Source: Rhytidiadelphus loreus
Taxonomy: Eukaryota; Streptophyta; Bryopsida; Hypnales; Hylocomiaceae
Assembly: GCA_947034895.1 (NCBI GenBank)
Contig: OX344762.1
Location: 74,828,981 to 74,892,980, forward strand
Reading direction: 5' to 3'
Length of the DNA: 64,000 nt
Shown here: positions 12,060 to 22,705 of the stretch, in pieces
Layout: each line of letters begins with the position of its first letter
Position numbering within the stretch: the first letter of the stretch is position 1
Program-made: the position numbers and the translations under genes
The notes under the pieces: model-generated
Database searches by the model: none
Seen by the model: the letters and a program-made list of their open reading frames with translations, nothing else
What the model was told of the DNA's origin: nothing

Positions 12060-15000
12060 ATGGCTGGAAGGCAACCAGCTCCGCTGCAATCTGGGGAGGG
12101 TAGCAGCAGATCAGAGAGCAGTTTCCTGGACCATTTTCTTCGACGACCGTTACACAGCCACGACCAGGAAAACGTCGCAACAGCCGCATCTGCATCCCTC
12201 CCATCGCCGGCGAATTCTTTTGCGGCGCTCCTCTCTAATTACGACGACCCTTCCGGTGCCAATCCATGGCAATACGTCTCCACGTCCGGTCCCTCCTCGC
12301 CGACTTCGCAACGGGAATATTACAACCAGCACTCGACCCATTTCCCCTCCAGCCATTTTCAGCGCGACCTTGTGGCGGAGCATCCGTGGATGCAGGAGGT
12401 TCTCGAACAGCAGCGATCCTCGAATTCGAATACTCAAGCTGCGGATTCAGCTAGATCGAAAGCGCAGGACGATGTGGACTGGCAGATATTCTCCCGTGGC
12501 AATTTGGGTCATTACAACCACCCCGAGCGTGCGGGGAACTCGATTCGACGTAGGCTGGAACAAGCGATCAATCCCGCTGGTTCTGATGAACAAGATGAAG
12601 CGTTTTTGTATGAAGAAGCCGCCGCGGCGGCGGCATGGTACCGCTGTGGTGGGCTGAATGAGAATTTGGCAGGGGTGGAAGCAAGCTCTGATTCCGCACC
12701 AGCGGCGGTGCCAGAGTTGGATCATGTGGACGTCACGATTAGTGAGTTGGCGAGAATGAGATGGGGGTCAGGGAGGCGTCGGGAAGCTGGGGACGTGGAC
12801 GCCAGCGCAGTAGCACAGCCGGCCGTGGGCTCAACTAAGTCGGCAAAATCGCCGGATACGTCTTTGTCTTCTGAAACTGGCGGTGGTGATAGCGACGACG
12901 AGGAGGAGTGCACGAAATCAGTCGATCCTCCGGGTGGCGACGGTCACTGCAGTACTGGGAAGAGGAAAACGGCGGAGGTCTCTGGAGAGGACGGAGATTC
13001 GTCTAAAATCTCCTCGGAGGCTGAAGTCAAGCGAACACCGTCATCAAGGTAGGCGATTATCGTAGCAAAACCCCATAAACTCTCGAGTTTTCTCTGTTGA
13101 ACTTGACAATGCAATATTTCGAAATCGTGAATTTCATTCAATTGGCGCAAGGAATTGTGCACAAAGCTCGGGACTGGAATAGATTTGAGTTTCAGGCCTT
13201 ACACCCTGGAAAATGCCAACTTTAGTCGTGGAATTTTCTTACAATTATCGAAATTACCGTTTGAAGCATGCTTTGTCTGAGTTTGAGGTCAAATTCGGAT
13301 GTGTTAAAATGGTGGATTTCAGTGACTTTGGTGCAGCTTCAGTCGGCCGACTGAAACCCCTGCCAGATCTATACCAGTCCTAGTTCTCAGTGCAAAGGGC
13401 AATTTTGGCACTTTTGAAGACAGTATTGTAAAGATATGGTCATTGTCAGCTAGGCATGTCGACTTCGGTAATCATCTGTGCTCGGATCGAGACCACTGCA
13501 ATGTTGTCGCTGAAGAATTGATGGTTAGCTAGGGTCTTGGCAAATGTAGTGACATGAATGCAACGCGAATATTATGTCTGAATGTGAGACGCTTACCAGG
13601 CCTCGGAAGAGATCAGCGAACGCTGAGTTGAAGCCACGAGAGCCGCGCTATGCCATCAAAACGAGGACCGATGTGGACATCATGGACGATGGCTTCAAGT
13701 GGCGCAAATACGGTCAGAAAGCCGTCAAGAACAGTCCCCATCCAAGGTACCTATCGAGTATCAACCCCATTCATTTCCAATACATTCTATGCGCCCTTGC
13801 ATTCAACAGTGCCAGCAATAGACGTCAATTGCGTTAAATTTGCGGTATTCCACTACTCTGGAACCTTTCAGATCGTTCGAACTAACCTGAAACGCTAAAT
13901 TCTTCCTGTAATAGCTCTGTACTAGTTCTTAGAGCTTTATATTGTTTTATGTCCCAATTTTTGGACTCACGAATCAAGCCAAGTTAACGAAATTGGCATA
14001 TAGTTGTAGTCAGAATCGTCATGTTGGTGAAAATGGCGTGTTTCAGAGAGCTAAAATTGTGCAGAGAGTTGTATAGACGTGAGTTTCCAGATGAGCCAAA
14101 TCCTTGATTGAAATTACGCCATTTTAACGAATTTGACCAGCACAGCTGTCCATTCTCGACTTCACTTAGTAAGGGACTGTTCGCATGCCCAGACCGGACC
14201 GGATCTCTTACTGCAGCCAGGTCGTTCGCATGCTGAAATTGTCAACTTGATTTCCATTATGGAGCTGAAGTCCCTCCCTTTCTCTAACCTCTTCGATTTT
14301 AGGATTTGCAAGCCCATTAGTCCACTCTCCTTCCCATTAAACTAGTAGATTTACTATTTATCTAAAAGTATCCTCCACTTGTCTCCTTGTGTCACCTCAT
14401 GCAAGACTTGTCTCAGTGGCTCACCTCATTCATTGGTTGCCACATGTCGATTTGAAACATTAATAGAAAAGTGGAAATTTTATTTAGAGAAAGAGTGCAC
14501 ATACAGATTGGTGCCTTGACTCCACCTCTAGCCTGATTCAGGCATGCAAATAACTCCTAACCAAGTCGATCAATATCAACGTCAATTTTGTTGAATTGGC
14601 AGTATTCCATTACTTTTTCACGAAGACCTGTCCTAATGTCAGAACTTTATGTCCATATATGTCACAATTTATGGCGCTGAAATCACGGCACTTTAGCGAA
14701 ATTGGCGTTTATCTGTCTAATTTGCTATTGTTGCTGCTGTCTCCCCTGTGACTGCAGAAACTACTACAGGTGCACCACGCCTCATTGTCCCGTGCGGAAG
14801 CGAGTGGAGCGATCCCACGAGGATTCTGGACTCGTGATCACCACCTACGAAGGCAAGCACGCGCATGTGACACCTGGATTCCCCCATCCGGACGCGAATT
14901 CCAGAGCGGTTTTCTCCGGAGAGAGGTCCCACCAACCTGGAGCCTTGTTCCAAAACCCTGCCCTGGGGTTAAGCCGAAGCCTCCTGCCCGAGTTTGCCCA

Positions 15001-15742
15001 CCTCGCCGCTCTGCACCAAATGCGCGTCCTTCGCTCGCTGCAAACCCTGGCGCAACACCAGGCTAACGTCCTACCACCCAGTTTGCAATGGGACAGTCTT
15101 CTCCGCGCTCAGCACTGGTTGCGTCTGCATGACGCCGCCTTCGGGGCAGGCAGTAGTGCCAGCGCCTTCGGGTCTGTGAAACAAGAACCCTTTCCTTTCA
15201 CTGCCCCCGATTTCATGACCTCTAGATCCAGTCATGGTTTGCCTGGTTACCCTGGTCGCCCTTTTCCACTTCCGGGATCGTTGTTTCTAGATCGAATGCA
15301 ACAATTCATGCGAGCAGCAGCTCAGAGCGCTCCTAGCGGCGGTTCTCCTCGGCCACCCCGACCACTGCAGTCCGACCTCGAGAGCTTCCCTGATTTCCCC
15401 TCCACCGACTCTGATCTGGTGCGTCGCGTGCTAGAAGCGGAAGAGCAGGAACAATTCTCCAGTGGGGCTGATGGCCCAACCAGTACCGTAGATCACGACA
15501 ATATTGCAGATGTAGATTCACCAGCATTCAATTACGGCGGTGCTGCAGCTGCAGCAGCAGCATCACCCCCACCAGTGAGCTCCCCAAGTTTTGCGAGTAG
15601 TTTCCGCAACCGAGTGGAGCTCGAGCACCTGAGAGCGTTGCAGAGATCACCGAGAGCTTTGTTGCGGCGAAGCAAAGCAGGCGGGTCCAGCGACAATCTC
15701 CTCGCGCAATGTGGAGTACAGCAGCCTCCCCCAGAAAAATGA
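12060..15742 (+). CDS. WRKY transcription factor, group IIc-like
   Basis: DNA-binding regulator of the plant WRKY family, expected in the nucleus on W-box promoters. Coding exons are 12060-13048, 13600-13746 and 14758-15742; all junctions are GT-AG and in phase, giving 706 residues. A single WRKY domain lies at about residues 353-416. It has the canonical heptapeptide WRKYGQK (364-370) and a zinc site C-X4-C-X23-H-X-H (C384, C389, H413, H415), matching group IIc. The second intron splits the domain after NSPHP, the conserved R-type intron position. Upstream of the domain are an acidic Ser/Asp/Glu-rich stretch (about 275-295) and basic clusters (GKRK, RPRKR) that may serve nuclear import. An Ala run (about residue 187) and a long Pro/Ser-rich tail (residues 430-706) suggest activation regions. 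At 706 aa it is long for group IIc. The family is secure; the exact orthologue is not. Confidence 0.95.
13813..14720. repeat. Diverged direct repeat inside WRKY intron 2
   Basis: Two related blocks, 13813-13995 and 14566-14710, share in the same order a phrase ACGTCAATT..GTT.AATT, then GTATTCCA.TACT, then an AG(A)CTTTAT..TATGTC.CAATTT segment, and end in a variant of TT(A)GCGAAATTGGC. A third set of related phrases, with a core like CGCCATTTTAACGAA, occurs at 11968-11982 and again at about 14116-14130, each preceded by a GAAATGGCGTG-like phrase 85-115 bp earlier. The WRKY locus therefore carries several copies of one diverged non-coding repeat. Confidence 0.5.
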
Positions 15743-16684
15743 GACTCTGTCGTTCGAATCGGAGCTGTTGTTGCAGGAGATGGTGGACATATATATATAT
15801 CGATCAACCCAGAGACGGGTATCTCACAAACTGATTTAAAAAATTTCGCACACCTTCATATACATACATTGCATTCATCGATTTCATGGTTCAAATATGT
15901 GATGGCTCTCCAGTCAAGGTTATAAGAACTAGAAGTCTGTAAGGTGAGTATACCTAATTGCGACCATGTGACTCAAATCTCCTTGAGAAGACAAGAATGA
16001 CTATCCTAATTTTAGGTTATGACTTATGAAATAAAAGAGGAGATGTGTACTATATAGTGACACAACAATCAGGTGGAGTCACAATTAGATGTACTTACCT
16101 TGGAAATTTTCAATTCCAATGTCGATGATCGTCGCCTCGGACTTCACGGTACACTGATTATGGCCGTAGACTGATCTTGAGTCTGTGAAGGACGAATCTG
16201 AGGGTCTTCCGAGGTATGACTGACTACGTCACTTGCCACTTGCAAGGTGTGGTGATCGAGGTCCCTCACGACTAAGATATTCACTCTGGAGATATCATCA
16301 TGGGTGATTGGAAGAATGTTCATTGCCACATTTGTTGCATTTAGGTTTGTTTTTGTTTTTGTTGCCGTTTTGTTTGTGTTTTTGGAGTTTGTACTTTGAG
16401 TACTAGAGGACGTTGATCAATTGTGATCCAAAATTGTTGTCTATAAAATTTTGAACTATTGATTTTGACTTGGTGGCCTTAATTCGGTGAGTAGTACTGA
16501 TTACTTTACTGTACCTTCTGTTGTGGGACAATGGCAAAACTTTTTTTGCAGTTTTTATATTGAATACAAAATATCTCAAGTTCTCAACGGTTTCATTTTT
16601 TAACCCCTAAATGCCCAAGGCATCATATTTTTGGTGTCAATTATACTTCAAAGTTATATGAAAATATGAAATCTTATCAAAGTA
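15743..16684. other. WRKY 3' flank and intergenic sequence
   Basis: Holds the WRKY 3' untranslated region, with an AT microsatellite near 15790 and AATAAA-like AT-rich stretches; no polyadenylation site can be fixed. At about 16603 there is one isolated family A terminus, TTAACCCCTAAATGCCCAAGG without its final base or so, whose partner end I could not find. Confidence 0.35.
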
Positions 16685-17233
16685 CTCCCTCCGTCCCAAA
16701 ATGATCTTGTCGGCCTTAATTTTCTTGTCCCAAAATGATCTTCTTGTTGCACTTTGTGGTGATGTGAATTGGTCAGATTCGGCATTCAATTGCTATTTGG
16801 GACTAGCAAGAAAACAAGCAATAGTTCTTCCTTGATCAATGCCCCTTCGAATCATGCAATCATCAATCAAAAGACAAATGAAATGACTGAAGGGGTTAAT
16901 CAATGTTGTTTGTTCTTATTTTTTGCATTTCTTTTTAGTGTTGCCTGGTTGAAGGAGGTGAAATTTTGGGAGGTGGAACAAAGGTCTATACACAATTTTG
17001 GGCCCATACTAACTACTTACAAAATGATGACTTCACACTCAACAATTAATTAAGTGTCCATTGGTGCTCCTCGAAAATGCCCAAAAAATTCCACTTTTCA
17101 ATACACCCAAACTACACATTGAAAAAGGTTCTAAAACTCAAAGTTTCTAACTTCTAAGATGCCAGGAGTACACTGAACTCTATTTACAATAAACATTTTA
17201 TCCAATAGGAAGATCATTTTGGGACAAAGGGAA
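16685..17233. mobile_element. Stowaway-like (Tc1/mariner) MITE, copy 1
   Basis: Begins CTCCCTCCGTCCCAAAATG and ends in the inverse complement CATTTTGGGACAAAGGGAA, flanked on both sides by TA (16683-16684 and 17234-17235), the target duplication of Tc1/mariner elements. The start matches the well-known plant Stowaway/mariner terminus. No transposase is encoded. Confidence 0.8.
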
Positions 17234-17487
17234 TACTAGTTTTGGTAAAAAAAAATTATTTAAATATCCTTTCAAGTCTATTTTAAGCATCAAAAATTTG
17301 ATTTTGAAAAATATTGTTCATGATTTTTCTATGGAAGATTTTGTGTAAGGACATATAGTGCAAATCTTGATTTTTTAGTGTTAAGAAGAAGATGATGAAG
17401 ATGAGACTCAAATACATTGGATATTGAGGAATAAATCCCTTCTAAGTTATGCTCCAAAGTATAAATATTCAATAGTGCTACATTTTA

Positions 17488-18062
17488 CTCCCTCTATCTC
17501 AAAATGATCTTCCTATTGGCCTTAATTTTTTGTCCAAAAATGATCTTCATATTGCACTTTGTGATGTTGCAAATTGGTCAAATTTGATTGTCGATTGCTA
17601 TTTGGGACCAAAAAAACAATTCCAAGTATGGTAGTTCCCCCTCCATCTATGCAATCATCAATCAAAAGACAAATGAAATGACTAAACTCACTAAAGGGGT
17701 CAATTAGCATTGTACACTCTTGTTTTTTGCATCTCTTTGAATATTGCCTGATTGAAGGGGATGAAGCTGTGAGAGGGAAAACAAAAGGCCATATGTGGGC
17801 TTGGGCATATATTAAATGCCTAGAAAATGATGACCCACACTCAACAATTAATTGACTAGTGATGCTCCTTGAAAATGCCCTCCAAAATTTACTTTTCAAT
17901 ATTCCAAAACTACACTTTGAAAAGGGTTCCGAAACTCAAAGTTTCTAGAATGCTAGGAGTGCGCCAAACTCTACTTATAGTGTGAAATTGGTTTTAAAAA
18001 AGTTATTTTCAAGCTTAATCTAGAACATTTTGTCCAACAAGATCATTTTGGGATGGAGGTAG
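17488..18062. mobile_element. Stowaway-like MITE, copy 2
   Basis: Same family as the element 250 bp upstream. Starts CTCCCTCTATCTCAAAATG, ends in an inverted GGGATGGAGGTAG, and is flanked by TA at 17486-17487 and 18063-18064. The interior shares long tracts with copy 1, including ATCATCAATCAAAAGACAAA, in the same orientation. Confidence 0.78.
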
Positions 18063-19294
18063 TATTATTTTCAACTCAAAAATGTATTATTTTTATTATC
18101 AAAATCAATATTTTTCAATAAAAAATTATTTTAAAAAAATGAAGTGAATTTAAAATTGTCATGTGAATTGTCATTTTGAATTTTAGTTACTAATATTGGA
18201 TTGAATCTCCTAAAGTTGAACTTGAAAAACAATATAGTACACAAGAAGTAATTGAAAATAATACGAGTGTTTGAGAGTTTCTTGCAATTATTCAATCATT
18301 GACTCTTTTAGTAATTGATAATAATATTGTTCCTAGTGATTTGATGTACTTAACACATTAGATGTATTTTTGAGCCTCTAAGAGATGTTGTTCCTCATGC
18401 TCTTAACTAGTAAACCACAATAACGCAATCAGATTATTGAACTATTGAATTATTGAATTAATTAAAATTAAATATATAAATCTTTTTAGAAATTTTAAAT
18501 TTTAGTTTAATTTTTTTTGAAAAATTAATCATCTAATATTATCCAACATGGTAGTCTCTCGGCCACATTAGATTGTTGTTGTGGCCAAGTTCCTATAGTC
18601 CGAGAACTGTAGGAAACTCACAATTTTTTAGAGGCCCAAAAAAACATCTAATGCTCACCCACCCCACCCGTCGAGCTTTTCTTTGGCTCTCCACATTAGT
18701 CTACACACAAAGGACTCTTTTCCTTTCTTACGACTTTAACCATCCAAAATCTTAACTAACTGAACAAGTCTCCAATAACCTACTTTCTTCTAGCAACAAA
18801 TTGCCTAAAGTCACTTCTTGATGAAGATTGTAGCTTCTTCTCTTCACAAATTGCCGTTGATGACTCTAACTTTTGTACATGGTACCAACGATCTATTAGT
18901 TGGCAGCCCCTACAATGTGCCCTTCTTAGCTTCCCCTTAATTCTAATGAGGAGCTTTCTTTGTCCATAACTCACACTTTAAGGACCACAAGTCTTTCCCT
19001 TTGTTTTGGCCTTGTGCAAATGACAACTCCACACTCACCAAGGTACCAATTCTAATTTCTTTCAATTTGTGTCCCTTTCTCCTCTCACCTTCACCTTTAT
19101 TCCCTCCCCTTCATTGTGATTGCTCAATCTTCCTTTACTTATAGGCTTGGCTACATGGAATAGTATGTGTTCAATGTTGCAAATGTATCTGTTCTTGTTG
19201 GTTCAGGTCTAGTGGTAAAATTAGGCTATGTTTTGTGCCCCTCAATCTCGCCTTGATTTTTTGCCTTGTCCTTCCCCTAGAAATTGACTCCTTC
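18063..19294. other. Intergenic stretch, nothing recognised
   Basis: AT-rich then C-rich decayed sequence. Open frames are under 65 codons. No boundary of a known element found. Confidence 0.35.
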
Positions 19295-19603
19295 CCCTAG
19301 AAGAAAACCAGAAGAAACTGCGTTTTACTTCACAAAAACTGCGTTGTACTCAACAAAAAAGTATCATCTGAATTTTGTTGAGGTCTCCCTTTGTAACACA
19401 AAGTTTTGCATTTTAATACAAAATTATGTGTTTTACTTGTCAAAAATCTGCATTTTACTTGTTAAATTCTATGTTGAACCGTTGGAACGCAGAATTTTGC
19501 ATTATAAAAGGGGAACTCAACAAAATCCAGATGATACTTTTCTGTTGAGTACAACGCAATTTCTGTGAAGTAAAACACAGTTTCTTCTGGTTTTCTTCTA
19601 GTG
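19295..19603. mobile_element. CACTA-like fold-back element with about 130-bp inverted termini
   Basis: Left end reads CCCTAGAAGAAAACCAGAAG and the right end, read in reverse, CACTAGAAGAAAACCAGAAG. Pairing continues through about 130 bp, including GCGTTGTACTCAACA and GTATCATCTG, leaving a short spacer. A 3-bp TTC duplication flanks it (19292-19294 and 19604-19606), as expected for CACTA elements. No coding capacity. Confidence 0.75.
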
Positions 19604-20311
19604 TTCAAAGTAGTTTCTTTTCCATTGTCTTGTATTCTATTCATAAAAGGTGGTACTACAAGGGTGCATTCAAGTTGAATTTTTATTATAATTCCACCAA
19701 AAAAGGATTTTTCAATATTTAGTACTTACCTACCAACTATTGTTTGATGTCAATGTCATTTTTTACAAATTCCTATTGATCAAATGATGATAAGTAGGAC
19801 TTTTATTTTAAAATAATTCATTAGATCCAAATCTAATTGCAATGTAGAATACATTATAGAATTTATCCTAAATTAGATGTTTCTTAATTATTTATTGTTT
19901 ATAATTTGCTCAAATGATATATTAGTAGGGCTAATGCTTGATACTACAAATTAAGCTCTTGAGATGAATATTCCATACATTTAAATTGTATACGAGAAGT
20001 GTATATTGAACTCTTAAATAAAATAAATAGATAAATTGATCTTCCAAAAATTTTGCTTTGAATATATTTTACATTGAACATTTGCATGACAATTTAATTT
20101 TTCTTGTATTTTAAAATTAATTTTAAAGGAGCATCATGAGATCTTGTTAGAAAGATCTTAAAGAAAAAAAAGGTACAAGCACACCAAGAATTGTCTACTT
20201 ATGTAATACTTTTAAACCAAAAAATAGAAAAAATAGACGATTGCAATTTTTTTGAAGTTTTCTATTCAAAAGGTTACATTGAAATCCTTATTAGGTTTGG
20301 AAGTTTAGTTT
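19604..20311. other. AT-rich intergenic stretch, nothing recognised
   Basis: No open frame of note and no clear repeat boundary. Confidence 0.35.
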
Positions 20312-21555
20312 ACCCCTGAAGTCCTAAGGAGACCACTTTGGACTTTTGAGAACTTGAGTAGGCTCTATTGACTTCATATTTTGGAATTTTAGCATAAAAC
20401 TTTTAGTATAACTTTTGCTCATCACACTCTATCTAGAAGCTTTGTTGTACATCATTCTAATAAGTATTGCAAAAGTTATAATTTTTTAAATTCGAATGTC
20501 AAAGTAGGTAGCTAAATGTATATCCTAATTAATTTTATTTGGTTGGATAGATTGATATCTACACAAATTTTGACTTATGAAGTGAAAGTAATGTGGAGTT
20601 TTATTTTGCAAGCAATGAAGGCAAAAAAAACAAATGAAGTTGTTTATTGTTTACAGTTTTAAGTCTTTTAAATAAAAAAACATAAAATACATTTTGCTTA
20701 CAAGAACATTCTCACCATTGGGATTGAAAATTCTCAAATTCCTATCAAAGTTATTAGAAATTTAGATTTTTCTTTCATCAAATACTACCTTCTATTTATT
20801 ATGATGATTTTCTTAACCCCCTAATTTTTTGAGGATACAATTAACCCTAAACCACCAATTGTAAATTTGACATGCTTAAACTTCTAGAATTTTTTTTTTT
20901 TGTAGTTGTTCCCAAAGATGAAGTTTTGCCATTCAATAATTTTAGGATAAGAAAGATGTATGACCCATAATTTGTGCAATTTTGTCAATATTTGGGAAAA
21001 TGAGTTGAGATTACATGTAAAAAACATAATCCAAAAAACTTAGAATTCATTATTAAAAGAAAATTAAACCTAAATTGTTAAGAACTTTTACAAGAAATTG
21101 AGATTTGTAATTTCTAATGGTGAGAATGTTTTAGTAAACAATAGGTATACTTTCTTTTTGTTTTATTTTGAAAATCTGAGTTCAAAAAAAGATTCTAAAC
21201 ACTTTTTCTACCTTCATTGCCTACAAAATAAAACTCCTCATAACTTTCACCTTGTCATTTGGAATTGAATGGTTCAAATGTTTTTGAACAAGTATCAATC
21301 TACATAATTAAATAAAATTAATAAATATATTTTTAGAATATATTTTTAGTTGCTTGCTTGACATTGAAATTTTAAGAAAATTAAAACTTTTACAATATTT
21401 ATTGGAATAATGTGAAACAAAGCTTCACATGTAGATAAAGATGATTAGCATCCATCCTAGGAATGCATGCAAAAGTTTCAAATTATGAAGTCAATATAGG
21501 TTGCCTGAGTTTAAAAAAAATCCAAAGTAAGTTCCTTATTCAATTAGAGGTTATG
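20312..21555. mobile_element. Large inverted-repeat element, arms about 480 bp
   Basis: Left arm about 20312-20790, right arm about 21045-21555, inverted copies of each other. Matched landmarks include CTTTGGA near the ends, then TATTGACTTCAT, then a block around GAGTTTTATTTTG and GCAATGAAGG, then ATTCTCACCATT. The two arms carry many substitutions and small gaps. The ends, TTTACCCCTGAAG and CAATTAGAGGTTA, resemble the TTAA/CCC termini of family A, so this is probably a fold-back member of that family. Confidence 0.6.
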
Positions 21556-22705
21556 GAAAAAAAATAAAAAAATTGGGGTTAAATTTTTTAATGTATTTCC
21601 AACCCATTTTGCAACATATTGGCTACATTACACAAGTTATAGTACGTATATAGGCACATTGATCTTGCTCTAATCACCCCAAGACTTTAGAGTTATACTT
21701 TGTTACAAATTACTCAATCTATGCTATTTTATACATGTCATCAATGTCCTCAAGTGATACATTCTTTTGAAAAGTGAAATTTTGTCCTAAAGCTCTTTTA
21801 AATCTGAAATGGTTTTGGAGTATTTAGGGCATCTAAAATGAAGTATCATTCAATTCAGGGATGTGAAGCAAAGCATTATTTTCCTTGGAAAAGTTGCATA
21901 CTTCTTCCTAATTGGAGAGATGATTTTTGGGTGTTTAGACCTATGCAAGACCCTTGTACTAGTCAAGAATAAGATCTTACAATTACAAATACTAAAAAAG
22001 TGGATAAATTTTCAATTAGACTTATTTTTAGAAAGTGCTATGTTTTTGATAATTTTGGAAGTATCTTCTAATTTTTGACCAAGGAACTTCAGTTAAATGT
22101 CCCTCCAAGAAATCACATAATCGATGAAAATGAACATGGCCAGACCTAATAACTACAGTGGTGTACTCTACTGTAGTGTTTGAAACACAAGTATCGTTAA
22201 TATGAGGATATGAGATAATGCAGCTCAGATCAGCAAGCAAAATATTCACAACTACCGAATGTAGAACTGTGGTTAGAACTTCGAAGAGGGTCGAGATAGC
22301 GTTGCCAACCGAGTGAGAACATATAAAAGCACAATAGTTCCAACAATTCACTAGTGGACACAGGAGAAAAACTAGTACCATTTGAAGAAAATTGTCGTCG
22401 TGCTCTTTGATTCCAGTTTTACACGGCAAGAGTCGGACGTCGAATTGCCTACAACAAGAAAGCTAAACTTCATCGATCTAAAAATATCCACCACAAAGAT
22501 AAGTGAGTAGCTCATGTGACGGTGAGACTGATTCACAATTCACCTTCTTTGCTGACAAATATGTCTCCTAATATTCACCCAGCTGCATAAATTGCTCTCC
22601 CTGCCGACTACTTGGTCACAAGTGTTTCCTTCTACAACAATTTAAAAAGCAACTGAATCTAATTACTCGGAAAATACTGACGAAGGGAAAAAAGGGGCAT
22701 GAGTA
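21556..22705. other. Intergenic and TFIIS 3' flank
   Basis: Up to about 22100 the sequence is AT-rich repeat-like DNA. From about 22080 it is less AT-rich and runs into the TFIIS 3' end, so part of 22400-22705 is likely TFIIS 3' untranslated region. A 133-codon minus-strand frame at 22028-22429 has no recognisable domain; I do not call it a gene. Confidence 0.35.

Noticed and set aside
12150..12725. Frames of 62-145 codons in other frames of WRKY exon 1
   Set aside because: GC-rich coding shadows; the frame joined in phase to the WRKY domain explains the exon.
22028..22429. 133-codon minus-strand frame downstream of TFIIS
   Set aside because: No recognised domain, straddles a change in base composition, and no supporting splice signals.
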